Assembly (NCBI GenBank): GCA_019239975.1
Contig: JAFAZE010000091.1
Span: 1 to 64,000, forward strand
Reading direction: 5' to 3'
Source of the DNA: Streptosporangiaceae bacterium
GTDB taxonomy: Bacteria; Actinomycetota; Actinomycetes; Streptosporangiales; Streptosporangiaceae
DNA: 64,000 nt
Shown: positions 8,921-16,617 of the stretch, in pieces
Numbering within the stretch: the first letter of the stretch is position 1
Layout: each line of letters opens with the position of its first letter
The notes under the pieces: model-generated
The model's input: the letters and a program-made list of their open reading frames with translations, nothing else
What the model was told of the DNA's origin: nothing
Database searches by the model: none
Translations under genes and position numbers: made by a program

Positions 8921-11326
8921 ATGACCACGATCCGGATCCCGCGGCGCCTCGCCATCGTGGTCGCCCTCCTGATGCCGCTCGCCGGCGCCGCCGTCCCGCG
9001 GGCGCAGGCCGTCACCACGATCGGGCAGGCGCAGGCCGCCACCACGATCAGCGTGAACGGCACGAGCGCCGGCCGGACGTTCGGCGGGATCGGCGCGATC
9101 AGCGGCGGCGGGGGCAACTCGCGGCTGCTGACCGACTATCCCGCCGCTCAGCAGCAGCAGATCCTCGACTACCTGTTCAAGCCCGGGTACGGCGCGAGCC
9201 TGCAGATCCTCAAGGTGGAGATCGGCGGCGACACCAACTCGACAGATGGCTCCGAATCCAGCCATATGCACACGTCCTCATCTGTTGACTGCAACACCGG
9301 GTACGAGTGGTGGCTGATGGAACAGGCCAGGGCGCGCAACCCGAACATCAAGCTCTACGGCCTGGCCTGGGGCGCGCCGGGGTGGATCGGCGGCGGCAAC
9401 TTCTGGTCCACCGACATGATCAATTACCTGGTGAACTGGCTGAACTGCGCCAAGTCGCACGGGCTGACCATCAACTACCTCGGCGGCTGGAACGAGCGCG
9501 GGTACAACGTCTCCTGGTACGAGCAGCTCAGGTCCACGCTGAACGCCGACGGCTACGCGGGTCTGCAGATCGTCGCCGCGGACAGCGACTGGTCCGTCGC
9601 CGGCGCGATAGCCTCCACCCCCGCCTTCGCCAGCGCGGTGTCGGTCATCGGCGTGCACTACCCCTGCGCGGGCGGCGACGGCGGCAGCGCGGACAACTGC
9701 CCGGCCAACTCGGCCGCCATCGGCACCGGCAAGCCGCTGTGGGCGAGCGAGAACGGGTCCCAGGACCTGAACTCGGGCGCGCCCGCCCTGATCCGCTCCA
9801 TCACCCGCGGCTACATCGACGCCGACCTGACCGCGTACATCAACTGGCCGCTGGTCGCGGCCGTCTACCCCAACCTGCCCTACGACACCGACGGGCTGGT
9901 CCAGGCCAGCCAGCCATGGTCGGGCTTCTACACCACCGGCGAGAGCCTGTGGGCCACCGCGCAGGTCACCCAGTTCACGGCGCCGGGCTGGCAGTTCCTC
10001 AACTCCGGCTCTGGCTACCTCGGCGGCAGCGAGTCCAACGGCAGCTACGTCTCGCTCAGGTCCGCCAGCGGGCCGGACTACTCGACGATCATCGAGACCA
10101 CGACGGCGAGCGCCGCGCAGACCGTCACGGTGAACGTTTCAGGCGGCCTGTCCGCCGGCACGGTGCACGTGTGGGCGACGAACCTGAACTCCGCGAACCC
10201 GGCTGACTACTTCGTCCAGCAGTCCCCGATCACGCCGTCCGGCGGCTCCTACTCGCTGACCGTCCAGCCCGGCTACGTCTACACGCTCACCACGACCACC
10301 GGGCAGGGCAAGGGCACCGCGGTCTCGCCCGGCCAGGGGACGCTGGCGCTGCCGTACTCGGACAGCTTCGACGGCGACACCGCCGGCCAGCAGCCGCGGT
10401 ACCTGTCGCAGCAGCAGGGCGCGTTCGAGGCCGGGCCGTGCGCCGGCGGCCGGTCCGGGCAGTGCGTCCAGCAGCAGGCGCCGGCCCAGCCGATCGAGTG
10501 GGACGGGAACTCCAGCCCGTACACGATCGGCGGCAACCTGAGCTGGGCGAACTACACCGTCGCCGCCGACGTGCTGCTCTCGCAGGCGGGTTCGGTTCAG
10601 CTCATCGGGCGCGCGGGGTGGCAGCACAGCTTCGGGCCGGCCGGAATCGATGACTATTACCTGCAGGTCAGCAACGCCGGCGCGTGGTCCATCGTGCGGA
10701 ACAACACCAGCGACGCGCTGACCACGCTGGCCAGCGGCACCGTGGCCGCGCTCGGCACCGGCACCTGGCATCACCTGGCGCTGACCCTGAACGGCCATTC
10801 GATCAGCGCGGCGATCGACGGCGTTACGGTCGGCGGCGCGACCGACTCGGCGTATTCGTCCGGCATGATCGGGCTCGGCGTGAACGGCTACCAGACCGAC
10901 CAGTTCGACAACCTGACCGTGACCGCCGCCGGCCCGGCGGCGCCGGCCGGGCCGATCGTGGCGGGAGACAACGCGGGCGTCTGCGTGGACGACAACGGCG
11001 ATTCCTCCGCCGACGGCACCCACGTGCAGATGTACCAGTGCAACGGGTCCGCCGCGCAGAACTGGACGCTGGAGACCAACGGCACCATCCAGATCAACGG
11101 CAAGTGCCTGGACATCACGGGCGCGAGCACCGCGAACGGCGCGCTGATCGAGGAATGGACCTGCAACGGCGGCGGCAACCAGCAGTGGCTGCCGGTGAAC
11201 GGGACGCTGGTGAACCCGGTGTCCGGCAAGTGCCTGGACGACCCGGCGTTCAGCACCGCGAACGGCACCCAGCTCGACCTGTGGACGTGCAACGGCGGCT
11301 CGAACCAGCAGTGGAGCCTCCCCTGA
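8921..11326 (+). CDS. Secreted GH59 galactocerebrosidase-like glycosidase with ricin-B lectin
   Basis: An exported protein of 801 residues. Signal peptide at 1-30 (cleavage near PRAQA). The catalytic TIM barrel (about 45-370) has GGWNERG with acid/base Glu192 and LWASENGSQ with nucleophile Glu277, the two glutamates expected of family GH59 (galactosylceramidase type). A beta-rich region and a lectin-like LamG-type module (about 490-670) follow, and a C-terminal ricin-B lectin (about 675-801) carries three QxW-type motifs (AQNW, NQQW, NQQW). The ATG at 8921 was chosen with GAGGG six bases upstream; two earlier in-frame ATGs at 8873 and 8894 are possible. It probably removes beta-galactosyl residues from glycans or glycolipids outside the cell. 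Confidence 0.9.
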   Translation: MTTIRIPRRLAIVVALLMPLAGAAVPRAQAVTTIGQAQAATTISVNGTSAGRTFGGIGAISGGGGNSRLLTDYPAAQQQQILDYLFKPGYGASLQILKVEIGGDTNSTDGSESSHMHTSSSVDCNTGYEWWLMEQARARNPNIKLYGLAWGAPGWIGGGNFWSTDMINYLVNWLNCAKSHGLTINYLGGWNERGYNVSWYEQLRSTLNADGYAGLQIVAADSDWSVAGAIASTPAFASAVSVIGVHYPCAGGDGGSADNCPANSAAIGTGKPLWASENGSQDLNSGAPALIRSITRGYIDADLTAYINWPLVAAVYPNLPYDTDGLVQASQPWSGFYTTGESLWATAQVTQFTAPGWQFLNSGSGYLGGSESNGSYVSLRSASGPDYSTIIETTTASAAQTVTVNVSGGLSAGTVHVWATNLNSANPADYFVQQSPITPSGGSYSLTVQPGYVYTLTTTTGQGKGTAVSPGQGTLALPYSDSFDGDTAGQQPRYLSQQQGAFEAGPCAGGRSGQCVQQQAPAQPIEWDGNSSPYTIGGNLSWANYTVAADVLLSQAGSVQLIGRAGWQHSFGPAGIDDYYLQVSNAGAWSIVRNNTSDALTTLASGTVAALGTGTWHHLALTLNGHSISAAIDGVTVGGATDSAYSSGMIGLGVNGYQTDQFDNLTVTAAGPAAPAGPIVAGDNAGVCVDDNGDSSADGTHVQMYQCNGSAAQNWTLETNGTIQINGKCLDITGASTANGALIEEWTCNGGGNQQWLPVNGTLVNPVSGKCLDDPAFSTANGTQLDLWTCNGGSNQQWSLP

Positions 11327-11348
11327 GCAGTTCTCCGCCGCCGGCTCT

Positions 11349-11402
11349 CATGATCATGGGTCGTTGTGCACCTTTGCCGGTGCCCTTCGACCCATGATCA
11401 TG
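11349..11402. repeat. Palindromic element, 15-bp perfect arms (TGATCATG ends)
   Basis: Left arm 11349-11363 (CATGATCATGGGTCG) and right arm 11388-11402 are exact reverse complements. The 24-base interior holds a further GCACC/GGTGC pair. It sits between two convergent genes and overlaps the stop codon of the LapA-like gene, so it may act as a bidirectional terminator. It shares the TCATGATC end with the elements at 21.5, 23.4 and 52.0 kb but has a different interior. Confidence 0.85.
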
Positions 11403-11853
11403 GTTTCGCGGGTCCCTGGGCCACGCGCTGAGCGTCGGCTTGGCGGTGGCGGCGGGCGATGGCGCGGAGCTGGACGATCCGGGCCGTGCCGGCGGCGACG
11501 ACCAGCAGGACGCCGAGGACCGCGGCCAGCAGGAGCGCGACACCCAGCGGCAGGTGACCGTGCGCGCCCAGGTAGGAGATGGCCACTTGCTGGCTGTTCT
11601 GCAGGATGAAGATCAGCAGCAGAAGCAGCACGACGGCGCCGAAGCCGATGGCGATCCACATGCCGCTGATCCGGGTCGGCCTGATCCGGTGGTCCGGCAG
11701 CGGCGCGCCGCCGGCCGCCGGCTGGCCGTTGCCGGGCTGGCCGGCTTCGGGCGCCTGGGGCACCGGCGGATCTTGCGGCGTGGGTGGCGCTTGCGACGTG
11801 GGTGGCGCTTGCGACGCTGGTGGCGTTCGCGGCGCTCGCGGGTCCGTGGCCAT
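11398..11853 (-). CDS. LapA/DUF1049-domain membrane protein
   Basis: A 151-residue protein with a proline/glutamine-rich cytoplasmic N-terminus (repeated PPxSQA units at residues 10-37). Two transmembrane helices follow (about 65-84 and 102-122), separated by FILQNSQQVAISYLGAHGH, the hallmark of the LapA/DUF1049 family. In Gram-negatives LapA helps assemble lipopolysaccharide; in Actinobacteria, which lack it, the role is unknown. The short proline repeat is coded by tandem DNA repeats. Its stop lies inside the palindromic element shared with the GH59 gene end. Confidence 0.85.
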   Translation of the reverse strand: MATDPRAPRTPPASQAPPTSQAPPTPQDPPVPQAPEAGQPGNGQPAAGGAPLPDHRIRPTRISGMWIAIGFGAVVLLLLLIFILQNSQQVAISYLGAHGHLPLGVALLLAAVLGVLLVVAAGTARIVQLRAIARRHRQADAQRVAQGPAKP

Positions 11854-11986
11854 CTGCAGCCTCCCCTCGTAACCAGAGACTTAGTGGCCTGCCCTTCCGC
11901 GGGGCGAATATGCAGCCGCGGATGAGCAACGGCCCGGTTTCGGTACGGCGTGGCTGAGGGCCAATCCGATTCGGGTTCCACTACGA

Positions 11987-12598
11987 ATGACGGTTGTGGG
12001 CAGACGTGGCGCGCCGGAGCCGTCGCCGGGCCCTGGTCCCGGGGAGGGGAGCGACCAGGACCCGGCGGCACTGCTCGTCCGGGTCGCCCGCGGCGATCAA
12101 CGGGCGTTCAAGGGCGTGTACGACCAGCTGGCCGGCCCCGTCTACGGCGTGATCAGAAGGGTGGTGCGTGACCCGGCGCAGTCCGAGGAGGTCACGCAGG
12201 AGGTCCTGCTCGAGGTGTGGCGCACCGCCTCCAGGTTCGACGCCGCGAAGGGCACCGCCGTGGCGTGGGTGATGACGATCGCTCACCGCCGCGCCGTGGA
12301 CCGGGTGCGGGCCGAGAACGCCTCCGCGGAGCGGGAGCGCAGGACGGCACCCGACCCGGCCAACGCCGAAACGCAGGACGTGGCCGAGATCGTGTCGGCG
12401 AGGCTGGACCGGCAGCGGGTCAGCCGCTGCCTGGACGGGCTCACCGAGATCCAGCGCGAGTCGATCAGCCTCGCCTATTACGGCGGCTACTCCTATCCCC
12501 AGGTGGCCAGGCTGCTGGGGGTCGCGCTCGGCACGGTGAAGACCCGGATCCGCGACGGCCTGATCAGGATGCGCGACTGCCTGGAAGTGACCTGGTGA
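11987..12598 (+). CDS. sigK: ECF RNA polymerase sigma factor, SigK type
   Basis: A 203-residue ECF sigma factor. Region 2 (about residues 30-100) includes DPAQSEEVTQEVLLEVWRTA and AWVMTIAHRRAVDRVR. Region 4 (about 145-200) includes LTEIQRESISLAYYGGYSYP and GVALGTVKTRIRDGLIRMRD. Gene order and overlap support the SigK identity: the next gene begins with a GTG inside its stop (GTGA) and encodes an RskA-type anti-sigma factor. The start lacks a clear ribosome site, so a short-leader or leaderless message is possible. It directs polymerase to a small regulon when released from RskA. Confidence 0.9.
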   Translation: MTVVGRRGAPEPSPGPGPGEGSDQDPAALLVRVARGDQRAFKGVYDQLAGPVYGVIRRVVRDPAQSEEVTQEVLLEVWRTASRFDAAKGTAVAWVMTIAHRRAVDRVRAENASAERERRTAPDPANAETQDVAEIVSARLDRQRVSRCLDGLTEIQRESISLAYYGGYSYPQVARLLGVALGTVKTRIRDGLIRMRDCLEVTW

Positions 12599-13335
12599 AA
12601 CTTCAGCGCCACGACCTGCACACGCTGACCGGCGTCTATGCCATCGACGCCCTTGACGGCGCGGACCTGGAGGAGTTCGAGCGGCACCTGTCCCGCTGCC
12701 AGCCGTGCGCCACCGAGGTCCGCGGCCTTCGCGAGACCGCCGGCCGCCTTGGCCTGGCCGCGGCGCTCGAGCCACCGGACGCGCTGTGGGAACGGGTGCT
12801 CGCCGCCGCGTCACGGACCCGGCAGCTGCCGCCGCTCGACACCGAACGGCCCCGGCCGGGGCGCCGCCGTGGCTGGCTGCCGGCCGCGGCGGCCGCGGCG
12901 GCCGCGCTCGCCACCGCGGCGGCCATAGCGCTCGGCATCACCCAGGCCGCCACCCAGCATGACCTCGACAACGCGCAGGCGCGCGACCGGGCGATCGCCG
13001 CCGTCCTCGCGGCGCCCGACGCCCGCGTGCACAGCATGCCCTCCAGGAACGGGGGCACCGTCACGGCCGTCGTCTCCATCCGGCAGCGGCAGGCGGTCAT
13101 CACGGCGACCGGGATGCAGCCGCTGCCCGCGAGCAAGGTCTACCAGCTATGGGTCATCGGCGCGTCCGGCGCCCAGTCCGCCGGGCTGCTGCCCGCGACG
13201 CAGGCTGGCCGGACCGGGCCCGTGCTCGCCTCCGGGATCCGGCCCGGCGACGCGATCGGCGTCACCGTCGAGCCGGCCGGCGGCACGTCCCGGCCCACGA
13301 CCACTCCCCTGGTCATCATGCCCCTGCCCGCGTGA
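12595..13335 (+). CDS. rskA: Anti-sigma-K factor RskA-like membrane protein
   Basis: A 246-residue single-pass protein. The N-terminal cytoplasmic domain carries the zinc-type anti-sigma motif H-x3-C-x2-C (His31, Cys35, Cys38 in FERHLSRCQPC). One transmembrane helix follows near residue 100 (alanine-rich after RRGWLP). The extracytoplasmic C-terminal part has the RskA-family VYQLWVIGASGAQSAGLLPA. It starts with GTG overlapping the sigK stop by four bases, so sigma and anti-sigma factors are made in balance. RskA proteins hold SigK at the membrane until regulated proteolysis frees it. The 3' end overlaps the convergent small gene by 20 bases. Confidence 0.9.
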   Translation: MKLQRHDLHTLTGVYAIDALDGADLEEFERHLSRCQPCATEVRGLRETAGRLGLAAALEPPDALWERVLAAASRTRQLPPLDTERPRPGRRRGWLPAAAAAAAALATAAAIALGITQAATQHDLDNAQARDRAIAAVLAAPDARVHSMPSRNGGTVTAVVSIRQRQAVITATGMQPLPASKVYQLWVIGASGAQSAGLLPATQAGRTGPVLASGIRPGDAIGVTVEPAGGTSRPTTTPLVIMPLPA

Positions 13336-13648
13336 CGTCCCAGCGGTGGCTGGTGACCTGGCCGCCGGCGATCGTGACGGTTCCCCCGGGCGTCGCGGGG
13401 CCGCGCCAGATGATGTAGTCGCCGGCGGGCAGCCCGGGATAGACGGCGGCGTGGGTGACGCCGCGGGGTGTCCGCCTCTCCCGGACAAGGGAGTGGGTTC
13501 GCGGCGATCCGGGTGCGCCCGCGGCGCTGATCTCGATTTCGCGGCCGGCCAGCGCGGCCGGCGTGTGCAGGACGAGCGCGCCGGTCCCGGCGCCGATGTC
13601 GAGGACGACGGCGCCGGGACCGGTCGGGCCAGCCGCGGGTTCGGCCAT
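13316..13648 (-). CDS. Small conserved beta-rich protein, unknown function
   Basis: A 110-residue protein without signal peptide or membrane segment. The pattern (VVLDIGAGTGALVLHTPAAL, then REIEISAAG, RGVTHAAVYPGLPAGDYIIW and a TVTIAGGQVTSHRW end) suggests an all-beta, immunoglobulin- or carboxypeptidase-regulatory-like sandwich. The GAGTG run resembles a methyltransferase loop but the rest of that fold is missing. It ends the three-gene minus-strand run Tat peptide / DUF4331 / this gene (13-15 base gaps), so it probably works with the DUF4331 protein. Start at 13648 has GAGGAG nine bases upstream. Confidence 0.75.
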   Translation of the reverse strand: MAEPAAGPTGPGAVVLDIGAGTGALVLHTPAALAGREIEISAAGAPGSPRTHSLVRERRTPRGVTHAAVYPGLPAGDYIIWRGPATPGGTVTIAGGQVTSHRWDVTRAGA

Positions 13649-13661
13649 TTTCCAGCGCTCC

Positions 13662-15047
13662 TCAGGACGGGGTGGAGAACCCGCTGTACGGCGTTCCCAG
13701 GTACGGGAACTCATCGAGATAAGGGGCCTTGACACTGGCGGGTGTCAGCCCGTCGGTGACCGCGCCCGCCGCCGCGTCCGGCCGGTAGGACTTGTCCACC
13801 AGCGGGTACGTGGCGCCCGCGATGGCCCGGAGCTCGACGGTGACCACGTCGTCGGTCACCCGCCGCCCGTTCGGGAAACCCGCCAGGTCCCCGCCGAGCA
13901 GGCCGAGGATGTTCGGCTTGGCGGCGGGCTCGATGGCCGTGTTGAGCCGGAGCATGTCGGCCCGCACGGAGCCGGTGTAGTTCTGGAAGCCGGGGATCAC
14001 GCCGTCGGGAATGCCGGTCAGCAGGATCGCCTCGAGGTCGGCGCGCGCCTTGCCGGATCCGGCGAGCGCGGCCAGATGGGGGAAAACGCCCGGGTAGAGC
14101 ACCGGCAGCAGCCCGGCGAGGCCGGGATGCGCGACGTAGGAGGCGAACTGCTTGTCGTCGGCGGGCGGCAGCGAGTTCCACCGGTCCTTCTTCCCCAGCG
14201 GGATGAGAACCTCGTTGACCAGCGGGTTGCCGAGCCTTGACACCTGACGGTACGGCCCGCTGGTGATGTTCTCGCCGTGGTCGGCGTCCCACAGCCGCAC
14301 CCGCTGCCTGCTCGCGGTGGTCCACACGCCGATCACCGAGCGCCGGTCGTGCGCCTCCCCGGTTCCGCCGCGGGTCAGCTCCGAGACCGGTACCTGGATG
14401 GCGATCGAGTGGACGTTCAGCCCGTTGGTGGCGTTCACGCCGGGCGCGGGCTTGCTGAAGATGTGCATGCCGAACTGGTTGTGCAGCTCCTCGAAGGGCC
14501 GCAGGTTACCGAGGTCGAAGATCGCCCCGAGGTCGACGTAGAAGCCCTCGGCGCGCTGCCCGGCGAACACCCGGCCGCCGCCCGGAATGGCGTGGATGGC
14601 GGCCGCCGCGAGGCGCTCGTAATGGGGAGTGGACAGCGGGCCGATGTTGCAGGGAGGACAGGCCAGGCCATCGCCCAGCACCGTCTCGTGATCGCGGCTG
14701 GCCCTCGTCAGCGTGTAGAACTGGCGGCGGTTCCAGTTCGGGCTCTCCAGCGAGGTGATCGGGCCGGTGTTGTAGAGGAACGTGTCCGGGTCCGCGAGTT
14801 CGGTGCGGAACCGGAACCGGTAGCTGATGTCCGCGCGGCCGTCACCGCTGTTGTCGATGTGGATCTCGTACAGCACGTCGTCGCCGAACTCGTAGAAGTT
14901 GGGGCCGCCGGCCGGTTCCTGCAGCGGGATGTAGTTGGCGATCAGGGTGACCGTTCCGGGGCTGTCCGGGCTGACGAACGCGTACACGTCGGTGCTGTCG
15001 GCCACCGGGTCCTTGGAGATCTCCGGCGCTTCGCGATGCGATGACAT
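13662..15047 (-). CDS. DUF4331 family protein
   Basis: A 461-residue member of the DUF4331 family, recognised from the opening SSHREAPEISKDPVADSTD, the early YEIHIDNSGDGRADISYRF block, and a long beta-rich body with repeated hydroxylated and proline-rich turns. Family members are often exported or surface-associated and their biochemistry is unknown. There is no signal peptide in this copy, although the upstream gene encodes a Tat-signal peptide. The start is well supported (GAGGAGGTCAGCC before ATG). It is the middle gene of a tight three-gene run that faces sigK-rskA. Confidence 0.9.
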   Translation of the reverse strand: MSSHREAPEISKDPVADSTDVYAFVSPDSPGTVTLIANYIPLQEPAGGPNFYEFGDDVLYEIHIDNSGDGRADISYRFRFRTELADPDTFLYNTGPITSLESPNWNRRQFYTLTRASRDHETVLGDGLACPPCNIGPLSTPHYERLAAAAIHAIPGGGRVFAGQRAEGFYVDLGAIFDLGNLRPFEELHNQFGMHIFSKPAPGVNATNGLNVHSIAIQVPVSELTRGGTGEAHDRRSVIGVWTTASRQRVRLWDADHGENITSGPYRQVSRLGNPLVNEVLIPLGKKDRWNSLPPADDKQFASYVAHPGLAGLLPVLYPGVFPHLAALAGSGKARADLEAILLTGIPDGVIPGFQNYTGSVRADMLRLNTAIEPAAKPNILGLLGGDLAGFPNGRRVTDDVVTVELRAIAGATYPLVDKSYRPDAAAGAVTDGLTPASVKAPYLDEFPYLGTPYSGFSTPS

Positions 15048-15062
15048 GGCTGACCTCCTCGG

Positions 15063-15374
15063 TCACCGGCTCGCGCGGACCAGCCGCGCCGCCAGGTCTG
15101 GGTCACGGAGCCGGGTGTGGCCCGTGCCGCGAAAGATGTCGAGCTCCCCGGTGCCCGCGTCGCGCACGTGCACGACGACCGGGTCGCCGTGGGGTTCGTG
15201 ATACGCCGGGTGCGCGGCGGCCGGCGGCTGCGCGCCCGCTGCGAGCGGGAAGCCGGACCGCAGGCCGCCGGCCGCGGCGGCCGCCGCGCCGATACCGGCG
15301 ACCCCGCGCAGCACCACCCGGCGCGACGGGTCGCTCGTCCCGGCGTTTCCGCTGTCCCCCCTGGTCCCGTCCAT
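15063..15374 (-). CDS. Small Tat-exported protein
   Basis: A 103-residue protein with a twin-arginine signal: RRVVLRGVAGIGAAAAAAGG at about residues 19-38, then a cleavage-like PLAAGAQ. The mature part is only about 60 residues (DPVVVHVRDAGTGELDIFRG ... DPDLAARLVRASR). VHVRDAGTGELDIF resembles a short fragment seen in Tat-signal proteins near DUF4331 genes, but no enzyme domain is present. ATG at 15374 has AAAGGA upstream. It is 15 bp ahead of the DUF4331 gene and probably co-transcribed. Confidence 0.75.
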   Translation of the reverse strand: MDGTRGDSGNAGTSDPSRRVVLRGVAGIGAAAAAAGGLRSGFPLAAGAQPPAAAHPAYHEPHGDPVVVHVRDAGTGELDIFRGTGHTRLRDPDLAARLVRASR

Positions 15375-15513
15375 AAGCGTCCTTTCCACGGCGGCGCGGC
15401 CCGCCGCGCCGCATCGATCGAGCACACACTTACTTCGGCCCGCGGCCCGGCGCGGATTGGCCCCGGCCGGATTTTGATCGGGCGGGATGGCCGGTCAGCG
15501 GGACAATGGCCGG

Positions 15514-16401
15514 TCAGCGGAAGAGCTGTGTGCCGACCGCCGCCTTGCCGCGCACCACCCCGTTGACCAGCTCACCGATCTCGTCGATCCGGATGCTGAT
15601 CTGGTCGCCCTCGCGGAGGGTGAACGGCAGGTCCGGGACGAGGCAGGTGCCGGTGGACAGCACCACTCCGGCCGGGAACTCGTCCTCCCGGAACAGGAAG
15701 CCCGCCAGCTCGCCGATGCGCCGCCGCAGCCCCGACGTGCTGGTGTGCCCCTGCCACGCCACGGAGCCGCCGCGGAAGATGGTCATCTCGATCGTCAGCG
15801 CGTACGGATCGAAGACCTCCCACGCGGGCCTGATCCACGGCCCGGCCGCGCAGCCGCCAAGGTAGATCTTGGCCTGCGGGAGGTACAGCGGGTTCTGCCC
15901 CTCGATCGAGCGCGAGCTCATGTCGTTGCAGATCGTGTAGCCGGCGACCTCGCCCGCGTAGTTCAGCACCGCGGCGAGCTCCGGCTCGGGGACGGTCACC
16001 TCGGAGTCGGCCCGCACGGAGACCGCGCCGCCGGGCCCGGCCACCCGCCAGGCCGTGGACTTGAAGAACAGCTCGGGGCGCTCGGCGGTGTAGACCCGCT
16101 CGTAGACGTCCGCCTCGTGCTCGCTCTCCACCACCCGGGCGGCCCTGGAGCGCTCGTAGGTGACCCCGGCGGCCCACACGTCGGTGTGGCCGTCCACCGG
16201 CGCGAGCAGGCTCGCCCCGGCCAGCGGGACCGGCTCGCCGCCGGGGTTTTCGCAGATCTCGCGGATCCGCTCCAGCGGCAGGGCGAGCAGGTCCGCCATG
16301 GTCGCGGCGCCGCGCAGCGGCACTATGGACCTGGCCGTCTCCGGGTCGAGTACGCCAATCCGCGCCGCGCCGTCGCCGGCGCTGAACCTGACCAGCCGCA
16401 C
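15514..16401 (-). CDS. Fumarylacetoacetate hydrolase (FAH) family protein
   Basis: A 295-residue enzyme with the FAH fold. The N-terminal cap domain (1-75) is followed by the catalytic beta-roll, where metal ligands are expected in SEVTVPEPELAAVLN and in GYTICNDMSSRSIEGQNP, and the C-terminal FREDEFPAGVVLSTGTCLVP contains the usual glycine-rich turn. Members cleave C-C bonds or dehydrate sugar acids (for example 2-keto-3-deoxy-D-arabinonate dehydratase). The substrate is open, but the neighbouring LacI regulator and GH92 gene favour a sugar acid. GTG at 16401 was chosen (GGAGG four bases upstream) because homologues begin at RLVRFSAG; in-frame ATGs at 16425 and 16458 lack a good site. Confidence 0.85.
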   Translation of the reverse strand: MRLVRFSAGDGAARIGVLDPETARSIVPLRGAATMADLLALPLERIREICENPGGEPVPLAGASLLAPVDGHTDVWAAGVTYERSRAARVVESEHEADVYERVYTAERPELFFKSTAWRVAGPGGAVSVRADSEVTVPEPELAAVLNYAGEVAGYTICNDMSSRSIEGQNPLYLPQAKIYLGGCAAGPWIRPAWEVFDPYALTIEMTIFRGGSVAWQGHTSTSGLRRRIGELAGFLFREDEFPAGVVLSTGTCLVPDLPFTLREGDQISIRIDEIGELVNGVVRGKAAVGTQLFR

Positions 16402-16557
16402 GCGTCCTCCCGAGGTCACGTTCATGGGATGAGCCGGGCTCCCTCCCTGTACCCGCATTCTGGCATCGCCGCCCGGGCCGGGGGCGGCTGGCGGGGGCGG
16501 CGCGGGCCGCCTGCCGGATCCGCCGCATCTGCCGGGGAAGGCGGGCGGGGAAGGGGA

Positions 16558-16606
16558 ACCACCGTCCGTTCGGTAAAAAATTTATGGATACGGAACGGAC
16601 GGTGGT
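16558..16606 (-). terminator. Hairpin terminator after the LacI gene, 14-bp perfect arms
   Basis: Arms 16558-16571 (ACCACCGTCCGTTC) and 16593-16606 are exact reverse complements. The 21-base loop is A/T-rich and contains GGTAAAAAATTTATGG. It lies 11 bp after the LacI stop on the minus strand. Half of it recurs right after the acyl-CoA ligase stop at 44.39 kb. Confidence 0.8.
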
Positions 16607-16617
16607 CTCCCCCTGCC

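Noticed and set aside
13316-13648. SAM-methyltransferase reading of the GAGTG motif in the small protein
   Set aside because: Only 110 residues, with none of the later Rossmann strands; the rest is beta-sandwich-like.
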